From the NCBI RefSeq assembly GCF_014596445.1, contig NZ_MECL01000233.1, positions 1 to 56,893 of the forward strand: 56,893 nucleotides of DNA. Direction: 5' to 3'. Origin of the DNA: Streptomyces sp. CBMA29 (GTDB taxonomy: Bacteria > Actinomycetota > Actinomycetes > Streptomycetales > Streptomycetaceae). Below, piece by piece: positions 39,808 through 46,235 of the stretch. The notes beneath the pieces were generated by a model. It was given only the letters and a program-made list of their open reading frames with translations. It searched no databases and was not told the DNA's origin. The position numbers and the translations under genes were made by a program. Positions within the stretch are counted from its first letter, which is position 1. The number at the start of each line of letters is the position of its first letter.

Positions 39808-39878
39808 TGTGTCCTGCCGGATTCGAACCGGCGTCTCCTCCGGGCAGGAGGAGTTCTAGGCCGCTGAACTAAGGACAC
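39808..39878 (-). tRNA. tRNA-Gly (GCC)
   Basis: Acceptor GTGTCCT/AGGACAC, D stem GTTC/GAAC, anticodon stem TCCTC/GAGGA with loop CTGCCCG (anticodon GCC), T arm GCCGG-TTCGAAT-CCGGC. Confidence 0.88.
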
Positions 39879-39934
39879 CGCCCCTCCGTCCCCTGATCAG
39901 GGGGAGTTTCGGGGACCTGCGGGCGCGACCCGCA

Positions 39935-40012
39935 TGGTTTGCCTGACCGGACTCGAACCGGTGACATCGCGCGTATCAGGCGCGTGCTCTAACCAGACTG
40001 AGCTACAGGCAA
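39935..40012 (-). tRNA. tRNA-Ile (GAU), CCA encoded
   Basis: Acceptor TTGCCTG/CAGGCAA, discriminator A and encoded CCA. Anticodon stem CGCGC/GCGCG with loop CTGATAC gives GAU. T arm ACCGG-TTCGAGT-CCGGT. Confidence 0.9.
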
Positions 40013-40014
40013 AG

Positions 40015-40086
40015 CCCCTTCGACCGGAGTCGAACCGGTACCACCTCGGCCGGAGGCAATGGCGCGATCCTTTATCACGCGAAGGG
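40015..40086 (-). tRNA. Degenerate tRNA-like gene (possible Ala GGC)
   Basis: Acceptor CCCTTCG/CGAAGGG and T arm ACCGG-TTCGACT-CCGGT are perfect. The best anticodon stem (TGCCT/AGGTG) gives loop CCGGCCG, anticodon GGC, with C33 and C37. Position 8 is not U and the D arm is weak. It may be a pseudogene or an unusual RNA. Confidence 0.5.
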
Positions 40087-40092
40087 ATGTGC

Positions 40093-40163
40093 TCTCTGAC
40101 CTGGATTCGAACCAGGAACTGACGGATTAACAATCCGGCGCTCTGCCGGTTGAGCTATCAGAG
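40093..40163 (-). tRNA. tRNA-Asn (GUU)
   Basis: Acceptor CTCTGAT/GTCAGAG, loop TTGTTAA with anticodon GUU, T arm CCTGG-TTCGAAT-CCAGG. No encoded CCA. Confidence 0.88.
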
Positions 40164-40165
40164 AT

Positions 40166-40240
40166 TGGCTCCCCGTCAAGGATTCGAACCTCGGACCCCG
40201 GGTTCAGAGCCCAGCGTGTTGCCGATTACACCAACGGGGA
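40166..40240 (-). tRNA. tRNA-Gln (CUG), CCA encoded
   Basis: Acceptor TCCCCGT/ACGGGGA, discriminator G and encoded CCA. Anticodon stem CTGGG/CCCGG, loop CTCTGAA giving CUG. It begins 4 bases after the HNH stop, so it is co-transcribed with that gene. Confidence 0.9.
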
Positions 40241-40244
40241 AAGA

Positions 40245-40565
40245 TTATCTGTCTTCGTAGTATGTCTTCTGCCGGTGGTGAGGTCGGCAGAGCGTTTGCA
40301 GGTTGTCCAAATCCCAGGACCCACCTCGGGCCACCGAGACGATGTGATCAACCTCCAGCTCCGTCCTGGTGCCACACTGGACACAGGCGAAGTGATCCCT
40401 GGCCAGCACCTTGGCCCGGCGAGACAGCCAGTCCCGGGGCCTGGTGGCGTTTCGGGCCGAAACACGGTCCCAACTCTTCGTCACCTGGTGATCACCGCAG
40501 CGGCCGTCCCGAACAGTGACGGAAGTGCAACCGGCTCGCAGACAAATTGATTTGGCTCTGGGCAC
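40245..40565 (-). CDS. HNH endonuclease, 106 aa
   Basis: The fold is clear: FACVQCGTRTELEVDHIVSV, then ARGGSWDLDNLQTLCRPHHR, giving Cys-Cys zinc ligands and the His-Asn-His metal site. A second CxxC-like group is near the N-terminus. GTG 40565 follows GGAG. In many siphoviruses an HNH gene sits next to the terminase and helps cut cos ends; here the tRNA array separates them. First gene of the structural arm. Confidence 0.88.
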   Translation of the reverse strand: MPRAKSICLRAGCTSVTVRDGRCGDHQVTKSWDRVSARNATRPRDWLSRRAKVLARDHFACVQCGTRTELEVDHIVSVARGGSWDLDNLQTLCRPHHRQKTYYEDR

Positions 40566-40864
40566 CGTGAACTCCGTTACTGTCGTCTGTGGGGCCCTGG
40601 ACGGTTTCGAATCTGGCGTCCAAGGCTCACCTCCCAGGACTCATTCTTGGAAGCGAAGCAGCCTCAACAAGTAGTCAACTAGGAGGTAGATTCCGTGGAG
40701 TAACATACTGGTAACTTACTATCCAGGGTTAAAACTTCCAGGCTGTTTCTTTACTGGTTTCACTTAGTACCTATGTGTCCTGAGTGTCGTCAAACCGCCT
40801 CCCCAGGGACAAGTGAGACCTGGGTCACAGGTGAGAGTGTGAACGAAATGTGTAGACGGCTTGA
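40566..40864. other. Divergent intergenic region, possible cos side
   Basis: About 300 bases without a gene between HNH and the repressor. Contains AT-rich stretches and direct repeats (AACTTACTATCC, TAACATACTGG) and a 15-base sequence shared with 7306-7320. In cluster A-like phages the genome end lies beside the terminase and repressor side, so cos may lie here. No clear proof. Confidence 0.4.
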
Positions 40865-40879
40865 CTTGCTACAAGGGAG
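40865..40879 (+). promoter_or_regulatory. Candidate operator 5 / promoter of the repressor
   Basis: CTTGCTACAAGGGAG, a variant copy. TTGCTA (40866-40871), a 17-base spacer and TACTCT (40889-40894) form a promoter, with the motif covering the -35. The repressor start is 47 bases beyond the -10, so the repressor may regulate itself. Confidence 0.65.
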
Positions 40880-40940
40880 GCTGGCCGCTACTCTCGGTAG
40901 AGGACGCACGGCACGCACTCACCCAGGGAGGGGTTCAGAG

Positions 40941-41441
40941 ATGGCTGCGCTCCCCAGTGACGCAGAGCTGCTGAAGTTGTACGCGTTGGGCAAGAAGAAC
41001 CCTGAGATCGCCGCGATGTATGGGGTGACTCCCCAGGCGGTCAACTACCGGTTCGACAAGCTCAACATCAAGCGTCGCCCGCTCACTACGCAGGCGAACG
41101 ACCTGATCGGCCAAGTCTGGAAGATTGGGTCAGACCCGGACACTATTGCCCACCACGGTCTCAGCCCCATCCAGTACCTTCGCATGTGGGTGCGGTATCG
41201 ACTGGGGGACGACACGCTGAGTGCCAGGCAGCTCACGAACGCGGTGAACTTCGGCAGGCGGCTCCAGCGCGAGGGCACGGTGTTGCAGTACCAGGCCCAG
41301 GACGCTCAGCCCTTCTCCTATGTGCCTCGACGCCCCTCGGACGGCCGCCTGGTCGTTCGGTGGCCTGCCGACCAACCCCAGCCGGAAGCGGAAGTTTTGG
41401 AGCCCTTGGAGCTGCCCGAGGAGACCCCCTTATCTGAGTGA
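40941..41441 (+). CDS. Immunity repressor, L5 gp71-like, 166 aa
   Basis: ATG 40941 follows GGGAGGGG. N-terminal HTH is LLKLYALGKKNPEIAAMYGV, then TPQAVNYRFDKLNI. The C-terminal half, RLQREGTVLQYQ...FSYVPRRPSDGRLVVRWP, matches cluster A-type repressors (L5 gp71 has the same FRYVPR...LLIR pattern). Those bind asymmetric 13-bp stoperators. Location next to the genome end on the right arm agrees. A strong hairpin follows. A longer upstream frame has no good start. Confidence 0.8.
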   Translation: MAALPSDAELLKLYALGKKNPEIAAMYGVTPQAVNYRFDKLNIKRRPLTTQANDLIGQVWKIGSDPDTIAHHGLSPIQYLRMWVRYRLGDDTLSARQLTNAVNFGRRLQREGTVLQYQAQDAQPFSYVPRRPSDGRLVVRWPADQPQPEAEVLEPLELPEETPLSE

Positions 41442-41460
41442 CATGGCAGCTCGGCAGTAG

Positions 41461-41494
41461 GCAAAGACCCACCGGTCTACCGGTGGGTCTTTGC
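41461..41494. terminator. Bidirectional terminator after the repressor gene
   Basis: GCAAAGACCCACCGG (41461-41475) pairs exactly with CCGGTGGGTCTTTGC (41480-41494) around a TCTA loop. Confidence 0.85.
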
Positions 41495-41545
41495 GTTGTC
41501 AAGACCCTTTAGAGGTTGTACGGAGGCCGAGTGATGTAGCTTACA

Positions 41546-41560
41546 CTTGCTATTGGGGAG
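41546..41560 (+). promoter_or_regulatory. Candidate stoperator 6 (variant)
   Basis: CTTGCTATTGGGGAG, one base off consensus. It lies after the repressor terminator and 80 bases before the next gene. No clear -10 at 17. Confidence 0.55.
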
Positions 41561-41639
41561 ACAGTTCCTGTGACGTGAGTTACTGTTGGGATCTGCCCGC
41601 GCAATCGAGCACCACGCGCGGTAGTACGTGGGAGGGGAC

Positions 41640-41975
41640 ATGCACAAAGCTCTTAGCTTTTCCGTGGTGACCAAGGTTGCTGAGGTGAAGGCCGAGATTG
41701 AAGCCAGTACCGTCCTTGGCGTGGAACTCGCCCGCTGGGATGAACTCCTGATTCACCGTTATACGGCCGAACCGGTTGGTGACTACCTCGACATCGTCTT
41801 TGGGGATGCGATGTCATGGGAGGAGCAAGAGGAGTTGGTTGAGCTTTGCCGCGAACTGGGCTGCGGGATCGAGCAAGTTGAGATCGAGCGGGCGGAGTAC
41901 GACTATCCGCACCCTGACTTCCTGGTGAGTAAGTCTTTTACGTTTGTCCGAATCTGCCCGAAGGTTGCCCTATGA
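41640..41975 (+). CDS. Hypothetical protein, 111 aa
   Basis: ATG 41640 follows GGGAGGGGAC. Sequence MHKALSFSVVTKVAEVKAEI and EQEELVELCRELGCGIEQVE suggests an alpha/beta protein. Stop overlaps the Cas4-like start (ATGA), implying coupling. Family unknown. Confidence 0.6.
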   Translation: MHKALSFSVVTKVAEVKAEIEASTVLGVELARWDELLIHRYTAEPVGDYLDIVFGDAMSWEEQEELVELCRELGCGIEQVEIERAEYDYPHPDFLVSKSFTFVRICPKVAL

Positions 41976-42766
41976 GTGATATCGCCACACAACCGCGGTC
42001 CGTTTCCCAGACCCAGCAGTGGGAGGAGTGCGGTCACCGGTTCTATCTCCAGCGCATCGAGAGGGTGACTCCTCTGCCTGCCGCCTGGAGCCACCACGGA
42101 ACGGCCTTCCACCATGCTGCTGAGCAGTGGGAGCGATCCCAGCGGACGATGACCCCCGAGGAGACGGTGGAGGTCTTCAATGAGCGGTACGGCCTGCTGG
42201 TGAATGAGGCCCTGGACGAGGAGCCGAACACGAATCGGTGGCTCAGCGCCTCGGGTTCCGGCGGCGACGACATCGAGCGCCGGTACGTACTGGGGCAGGA
42301 GCAGACCCGCCAGTACGTCGAGTGGGCCAACAGGACCCAGCCGGAGGTCTGGGCGACCCCGGCGGGTGAGCCGGCCCTTGAGCTGTACTTCATGGTGGAA
42401 CTGGGGGGCGTCAAGGTCCGTGGCTACATAGACCAGCTCATCGCCGACGACGAAGCTGCGGTTCGGGTGAGGGATCTCAAGACGGGGACCATGCGGTCCA
42501 GGTTCCAGCTTGAGACGTATGCGGTCGCTGTGAGGGCGGGATACGGCGCCACGGTCACCAAGGGTGACTGGTACCTGGCCAAGAACGGCGGTCTGTCGCG
42601 TGCCGTCGAGCTGAGGCAGGTGACGGCTGAACAGGTGGGTGAGCGGTACGCCGTGATGGATGCTGGAGTGAAGGCTGGCGACTTCCAACCCAAGCCGGGG
42701 TTCTCCTGCCGCTTCTGCGACATGAAGCACAAGTGCTCTTTTTCATCCGACAGAACTTGCTACTAG
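41972..42766 (+). CDS. Cas4/RecB-family exonuclease, 264 aa
   Basis: PD-(D/E)XK nuclease core: MVELGGVKVRGYIDQLIADD and VRVRDLKTGTM provide the acidic and Lys residues. C-terminal cysteines (FSCRFCDMKHKCSFSSDRTCY) with an N-terminal CGHRFY Cys form the likely Fe-S site of Cas4-like enzymes. Its last codons lie within motif copy 7. Such phage enzymes act in recombination or DNA processing. Confidence 0.82.
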   Translation: MSDIATQPRSVSQTQQWEECGHRFYLQRIERVTPLPAAWSHHGTAFHHAAEQWERSQRTMTPEETVEVFNERYGLLVNEALDEEPNTNRWLSASGSGGDDIERRYVLGQEQTRQYVEWANRTQPEVWATPAGEPALELYFMVELGGVKVRGYIDQLIADDEAAVRVRDLKTGTMRSRFQLETYAVAVRAGYGATVTKGDWYLAKNGGLSRAVELRQVTAEQVGERYAVMDAGVKAGDFQPKPGFSCRFCDMKHKCSFSSDRTCY

Positions 42767-42770
42767 GGAC
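42756..42770 (+). promoter_or_regulatory. Candidate operator 7 with promoter
   Basis: CTTGCTACTAGGGAC overlaps the last codons and stop of the Cas4-like gene. TTGCTA (42757-42762), 17 bases, TATGGT (42780-42785) form a promoter. Confidence 0.65.
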
Positions 42771-42800
42771 AGACGCGCGTATGGTTAACGGCAGGGGCGG

Positions 42801-42824
42801 GCCCGCAGGAAGCGGGCATTTTTT
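42801..42824 (+). terminator. Intrinsic terminator
   Basis: GCCCGC (42801-42806) and GCGGGC (42812-42817) with AGGAA loop, then A and TTTTTT. It lies 16 bases after the TATGGT element, so RNA from operator 7 would end at once. Confidence 0.88.
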
Positions 42825-42835
42825 ATCCCTCACCG

Positions 42836-42850
42836 CTTGTTACTAGGGAG
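42836..42850 (+). promoter_or_regulatory. Candidate operator 8 with promoter
   Basis: CTTGTTACTAGGGAG. TTGTTA (42837-42842), 16 bases and TATAGT (42859-42864) form a near-consensus promoter for the DnaB/RecA-like gene. Confidence 0.7.
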
Positions 42851-42855
42851 GCGTT

Positions 42856-43677
42856 ATCTATAGTCTTACTCAATCCGTAGGTCTCAAGGGGGCTGCGGGG
42901 GAGCCGATCCCCAGCCCGTTCGGGGGACTCAAGCGGCATGAAGTCGAGTTCCGCCGGGGGGAGTTCAGTCTCATCGCGGCCGGTCCGGGAACGGGCAAGT
43001 CACTCCTTGCGCTGAACCTGGCAATGTACGGGAACCTGCCGGTCCTGTACTTCTCGGCCGACTCGGGGGCTGCAACCCAGATCACCCGGGCCACCGCGAT
43101 CATCACAGGGGAGAACGTCCGGACCATCAAGCGGAAGCTGATAGGCGACGACTTCGGGGCCTACTACGCGCACCTTGGAAAGCGCTGGTGGGTGAGGTTC
43201 AACTTCAACGCCCGGCCCACGCCGAAGGACTTGGAGCGAGACCTTGCCTGCTACCACGAGGTCTTTGGCTGCTTCCCTCACCTGATCGTGGTGGACAACA
43301 TCACCAACGTGGACGGTGGGGCTGTGGCGGACGCCGAGGGCTTCACGTTCGGCCTGGAGTCCATGTGCGACTACCTCTCTGAGATGGCTCGGGAGACCAA
43401 GGCACACGTGACCGCTCTGCACCACGTAGTTGGCGAGTTCTCCGATGGCCTCAAGCCGATCCCGCTGTCTGGCGTCAAGGGCAAGATCGGGCGAGTTCCG
43501 TCCCTGATCCTGACCATTCACAAGGAGATTGACGGCATGGACAGCCGCATCCTCAACGTGAGCCCCGTCAAGAACCGCGAGGGATTCGAGGACTCCTCGG
43601 GCGAGACGTTCTCCTCCTACGACTTCAACCGGGACAACATGCGGTTGACCGATGTGGACACTCTCGCTGAGTTCTAG
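42856..43677 (+). CDS. DnaB/RecA-like ATPase (helicase), 273 aa, start unresolved
   Basis: Walker A is LIAAGPGTGKSLLALN; Walker B is HLIVVDNITNVDGG; later VTALHHVVGEFSDG and SGVKGKIGRVPSLIL fit the RecA/DnaB fold (AAA_25-like). The first ATG (43024) lies after Walker A, so the true start is upstream, yet no ATG, GTG, TTG or CTG is in frame between the TAG at 42844 and Walker A. ATC 42856 behind GGGAGG is one candidate; an initiation closer to 42870 is another. Conserved EPIPSPFGGLKRHEVEFRRG must be coded. Probably a replicative helicase. Confidence 0.75.
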   Translation: MYSLTQSVGLKGAAGEPIPSPFGGLKRHEVEFRRGEFSLIAAGPGTGKSLLALNLAMYGNLPVLYFSADSGAATQITRATAIITGENVRTIKRKLIGDDFGAYYAHLGKRWWVRFNFNARPTPKDLERDLACYHEVFGCFPHLIVVDNITNVDGGAVADAEGFTFGLESMCDYLSEMARETKAHVTALHHVVGEFSDGLKPIPLSGVKGKIGRVPSLILTIHKEIDGMDSRILNVSPVKNREGFEDSSGETFSSYDFNRDNMRLTDVDTLAEF

Positions 43678-43692
43678 TTCACATCGCTCGCA

Positions 43693-43707
43693 CTTGTTAC
43701 TAGGGAA
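43693..43707 (+). promoter_or_regulatory. Candidate operator 9 with promoter
   Basis: CTTGTTACTAGGGAA. TTGTTA (43694-43699), 17 bases, TAAGCT (43717-43722) form a promoter 23 bases before the next ATG. Confidence 0.68.
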
Positions 43708-43744
43708 CGATGGGCGTAAGCTTAAAAACAGGAGGGCAGGGGAA

Positions 43745-44050
43745 ATGGAAAAGGGCTTCACGGTGGGACTCGACTTCACGGAACTCGTTCCGGGAGTCAG
43801 CAAGGAAGAGGCTCGGGGGACGGGGCGGGTTTCCCTGGTTGTCGAGGTCACCAGCACCCGGCGGCTGGACCTCAAGGCGCTGCTGCGGGAGCTGTCCAAG
43901 CCTCGCCAGGGCATCCGGTCGGTAGTGATCTCGTTCGGGGGAAACGTCAAGCTGATGTCCATTCAGGTGCTCCGCAACCTGGTGGCCGGCATGCATGACA
44001 CCAAGCAGATGCTTCGGTTGGAGTCAACTCTCCGGGGGGCGCGTGTCTGA
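43745..44050 (+). CDS. Hypothetical protein, 101 aa
   Basis: ATG 43745 follows CAGGGGAA. Sequence MEKGFTVGLDFTELVPGVSK and TSTRRLDLKALLRELSKPRQ suggests an alpha/beta protein. It is placed before endonuclease VII and overlaps it by 8 bases. Family unknown. Confidence 0.62.
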   Translation: MEKGFTVGLDFTELVPGVSKEEARGTGRVSLVVEVTSTRRLDLKALLRELSKPRQGIRSVVISFGGNVKLMSIQVLRNLVAGMHDTKQMLRLESTLRGARV

Positions 44051-44468
44051 GCCCCGCAGGGGCCAGCGGCAGTGTGTGAGGTGCAGTCGGAACAGGGCGG
44101 AACGGTTCTTCACCCCTCGGGGCAAGACGTGCTCGGCCTGTCGCAAGCAGTCCCGTAGCCGGGCGACCCATGACCGCAGAGTTCAAGTGACCTACGGGTT
44201 GGGTCCCGGGGAGTACGAGGTGCTGTTCGCCGCCCAGGGCGGCGTCTGTGCCATCTGTGGCCAGACGAGACGAACCAGGCTCGACGTGGACCACGACCAT
44301 GCCACCGGCCTTGTACGCGGCCTGTGTTGCCGCTTGTGCAACCGGAAGCTACTGACCGCCGCGCGCAACAGTCCGGCCGTCCTGCGGAACGCCGCTGGCT
44401 ACCTGGAAGCCCCGCCGGCCCTGAGGTTCCTCGGGCCGAGGTATCACATCGAGAACCGTGAGGAATAG
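44043..44468 (+). CDS. Recombination endonuclease VII, 141 aa
   Basis: GTG 44043 overlaps the upstream stop. CVRCSRNRAERFFTPRGKTC plus CSACRK are zinc ligands; GGVCAICGQTRRTRLDVDHD and HATGLVRGLCCRLCNRKLLT form the His-Me/HNH nuclease core with DHDHATG. This is the T4 endonuclease VII (Holliday junction resolvase) family, common in actinophages. It resolves branched replication intermediates before packaging. Confidence 0.92.
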   Translation: MSEPRRGQRQCVRCSRNRAERFFTPRGKTCSACRKQSRSRATHDRRVQVTYGLGPGEYEVLFAAQGGVCAICGQTRRTRLDVDHDHATGLVRGLCCRLCNRKLLTAARNSPAVLRNAAGYLEAPPALRFLGPRYHIENREE

Positions 44469-44470
44469 GC

Positions 44471-44620
44471 ATGCCGCAGTCGATCAAGCTGGACACGAAG
44501 GAATGGCGGGGCAACCGCGCTTCCGCCCTCGGTGCCTACCGTCGCTACGAGTTCCCCGTCACCGTCTACAAGCTGGGACCGTCCGGTGAGCGAATTCCTG
44601 TGGAAGCCTCCGATCGCTGA
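44471..44620 (+). CDS. Small hypothetical protein, 49 aa
   Basis: ATG 44471 lies 2 bases after the endonuclease stop with AGGAA upstream. Reads MPQSIKLDTKEWRGNRASAL; basic N-terminal half. It overlaps the primase start (GTG 44586) by 35 bases. Family unknown. Confidence 0.55.
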   Translation: MPQSIKLDTKEWRGNRASALGAYRRYEFPVTVYKLGPSGERIPVEASDR

Positions 44621-44978
44621 AGTCTTCCTGGCGTACTACGGCCTGGAGTTGAAAGATCGGAACGGGTGGCAGAAGGTGATGTGTCCTCTCCACCCGGACT
44701 CGAATCCGAGTGCTTCAGTGAACACGGAGAACAATCGCTGGTCTTGTTTCGTGTGCGACATCTCCGAAGATTCGCTGGACGTGATCATGAGAGAGGATGA
44801 GGTTGGCTTCCGAAAGGCCCAGGAATCTGCAAATGAAAGGTTCGGCGGAGGCCGCGAAGGCGTACCACAGTCAGTTCAAGGGGAGCCCCGCCGAAGCGTA
44901 CCTAGCCGCCCGAGGTTTGGGGGAGGTGTCGAGCCGGTTCGGGATGGGCTACGTCGGTTCGGCTCTCACTGGGGATGA
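44586..44978 (+). CDS. DNA primase, zinc-finger part (split gene), ~131 aa
   Basis: GTG 44586. The CHC2-type zinc finger is MCPLHPDSNPSASVNTENNR then WSCFVCDISEDSLDVI: Cys, His, Cys, Cys ligands. After about residue 83 the frame loses sense; the homologous reading moves to the +1 frame (44833). The protein could end naturally at 44978 or be joined by a frameshift around 44800-44850. It would recognise template and initiate primer synthesis with the TOPRIM part. Confidence 0.8.
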   Translation: MSEFLWKPPIAEVFLAYYGLELKDRNGWQKVMCPLHPDSNPSASVNTENNRWSCFVCDISEDSLDVIMREDEVGFRKAQESANERFGGGREGVPQSVQGEPRRSVPSRPRFGGGVEPVRDGLRRFGSHWG

Positions 44979-45498
44979 GCGCAGATACGGAATGCTGGTC
45001 ATTCCGTATCTGCGCCCGGCCGGCGCGGAGTTCGTCGCGACAGTCCGATTCCGGTGTATCGCTGACGAGTGTGTGAAGGACGGGAACGGGGAGTACCTGG
45101 CTCCGACCCGCAAGGAAAACCACGTGGGGCATGGGAAGTACCAGAGTCTCCCGGGCGACCATCCCCGGATGTACAACACCGCAGCGCTGATCTCGCCGAG
45201 CCCGTACATCGCGCTCAGCGAAGGCGAGTTCGACACTCAGGCGTCCGAACTCGCCGGCGTCCCATGTGTGGGGAAGCAGGGAACGTCCGCTTGGCGGGAC
45301 TACTTCTTTCCGGCCCTGGTCGGATTCGAGGTCGTGTTCATCATCGCTGATGGTGACGACCCAGGTATCAAGGCGGCCGACAAGATGGCGGCCGAGATGC
45401 CGAACGGCAAGGTCATCCTCCTCGGAGCTGACCACGACATCAATTCATTCGTTCACGCCAAAGGTGCGGACGCGTACAGGAAGAAGCTCGGACTGTGA
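44833..45498 (+). CDS. DNA primase, TOPRIM part (split gene), 221 aa
   Basis: ATG 44833 has AGGA 8 bases upstream; an in-frame ATG at 44797 adds 12 residues of poor sense. Contains the TOPRIM fold: PYIALSEGEFDTQASELAGV (Glu motif) and VVFIIADGDDPGIKAADKMA (DxD). C-terminal VILLGADHDINSFVHAKG also fits phage primases. It overlaps the zinc-finger part by 146 bases in the +1 frame. Two separate chains or a frameshift product are both possible. Confidence 0.82.
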   Translation: MKGSAEAAKAYHSQFKGSPAEAYLAARGLGEVSSRFGMGYVGSALTGDERRYGMLVIPYLRPAGAEFVATVRFRCIADECVKDGNGEYLAPTRKENHVGHGKYQSLPGDHPRMYNTAALISPSPYIALSEGEFDTQASELAGVPCVGKQGTSAWRDYFFPALVGFEVVFIIADGDDPGIKAADKMAAEMPNGKVILLGADHDINSFVHAKGADAYRKKLGL

Positions 45499-45734
45499 AC
45501 AACATCGAAGCACTTCTGGTCACTCTGGCGGGCGGAGAGAGCAAGTGGGCGGACGGTACCCGCGTGCGGATCATCGCCGGGGGTGACGCGCGAGGCATGA
45601 CCGGCACCGTGCGACGGGCCAACTTCTCCGAGCGCAGCCAGGCCACTGACGTGATCCTGGACGGTGAGTCCCCGGAGGATCGCTTCTGGTTCGCGGACTA
45701 CGAGCTGGAGGCGCTGGAGGACGGCGCCGAGTGA
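45495..45734 (+). CDS. KOW/SH3-like protein, 79 aa
   Basis: GTG 45495 overlaps the primase stop. Pattern WADGTRVRIIAGGDARGMTG and RRANFSERSQATDVILDGES resembles a KOW-type RNA- or protein-binding barrel. Stop overlaps the DUF3310 GTG (GTGA). Confidence 0.62.
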   Translation: MNNIEALLVTLAGGESKWADGTRVRIIAGGDARGMTGTVRRANFSERSQATDVILDGESPEDRFWFADYELEALEDGAE

Positions 45735-46021
45735 GGCTCCGGTTCTGGCGGCGGGACGATCCCGCCTCTTTTTTTGCCCCGGAACTTGCTACTGGGGAAG
45801 GCGACCCGGTCAACCACCCGAGTCACTACACCTGGCTGCCGAACGGTTTCGAGGTGATCGACATGGCCGAGCACCTGAACTTCAACCTCGGCAACTCCAT
45901 CAAGTACATCGCCCGTGCCGGCCGCAAAAGTGCAGTCGGCATACAAGACCTTGAAAAGGCCGCCTGGTATCTCAACCGGGAGATCCAGCGCATCAACGTT
46001 CAGAAGGAGAACGCCGTATGA
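45731..46021 (+). CDS. DUF3310 protein, 96 aa
   Basis: DUF3310 signature DPVNHPSHYTWLPNGFEVID, with GNSIKYIARAGRKSAVGIQD and LEKAAWYLNREIQRI. The only usual start before this motif is GTG 45731, which makes the terminator hairpin at 45750 and motif copy 10 part of the reading frame (RRDDPASFFAPELATGEG). Translation from the coupled upstream gene may therefore block the hairpin. DUF3310 proteins are phage nucleotide-kinase-like regulators of unknown mechanism. Confidence 0.82.
   Translation: MRLRFWRRDDPASFFAPELATGEGDPVNHPSHYTWLPNGFEVIDMAEHLNFNLGNSIKYIARAGRKSAVGIQDLEKAAWYLNREIQRINVQKENAV
45750..45775 (+). terminator. Intrinsic terminator inside the DUF3310 reading frame
   Basis: GGCGGGA and TCCCGCC pair around a CGA loop (45750-45766), then TC and seven T (45769-45775). 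Confidence 0.75.
45785..45799 (+). promoter_or_regulatory. Candidate stoperator 10
   Basis: CTTGCTACTGGGGAA, exact copy, lying within the DUF3310 frame just after the terminator. No -10 at 17 bases. Confidence 0.65.
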
Positions 46022-46173
46022 ACATGGACCAGCACCGCAAGGCGATCGAAGCCGCTCTTCAGGCTGCGTCGGACGACGGCTTCACGTTCGATGACCAGGA
46101 CTTCGGCACGCCGCACGTGGACATCAACTCGGCGGACGGCGACGACTACACGGAGATCCGCTTCCCGGAGTGA
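46018..46173 (+). CDS. Small acidic protein, 51 aa
   Basis: ATG 46018 overlaps the DUF3310 stop and follows AAGGAG. Highly acidic (DDGFTFDDQDFGTPHVDINS). Possibly a DNA mimic, but no support beyond charge. Confidence 0.6.
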   Translation: MNMDQHRKAIEAALQAASDDGFTFDDQDFGTPHVDINSADGDDYTEIRFPE

Positions 46174-46186
46174 CACCACCGTTCGC

Positions 46187-46214
46187 GGGAGGGGCGGAAA
46201 GTGCCGCCTCTCCC
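46187..46214. terminator. Stem-loop before the phosphoesterase gene
   Basis: GGGAGGGGCGG and CCGCCTCTCCC pair with one G-T wobble around a short loop. No U-run. May be a weak terminator or mRNA stabiliser. Confidence 0.45.
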
Positions 46215-46235
46215 TGACCCCAGAAGGGAGAGTCA

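Noticed and set aside
39889..39904. Palindrome CCCCTGATCAGGGG between two tRNAs as terminator or operator
   Set aside because: Short, no U-run and located in the tRNA precursor; more likely a processing spacer.
40773..40940. 56-codon N-terminal extension of the repressor
   Set aside because: It would place the promoter and operator inside the gene; ATG 40941 has a strong ribosome-binding site and precedes the HTH directly.
41972..42766. Cas4-like protein as evidence of a CRISPR system
   Set aside because: No arrays, Cas1 or Cas2; stand-alone Cas4/RecB nucleases are ordinary phage recombination genes.
43000..43962. 320-codon minus-strand frame opposite the ATPase gene
   Set aside because: Shadow of the ATPase gene; it also spans two units and the motif/promoter between them.
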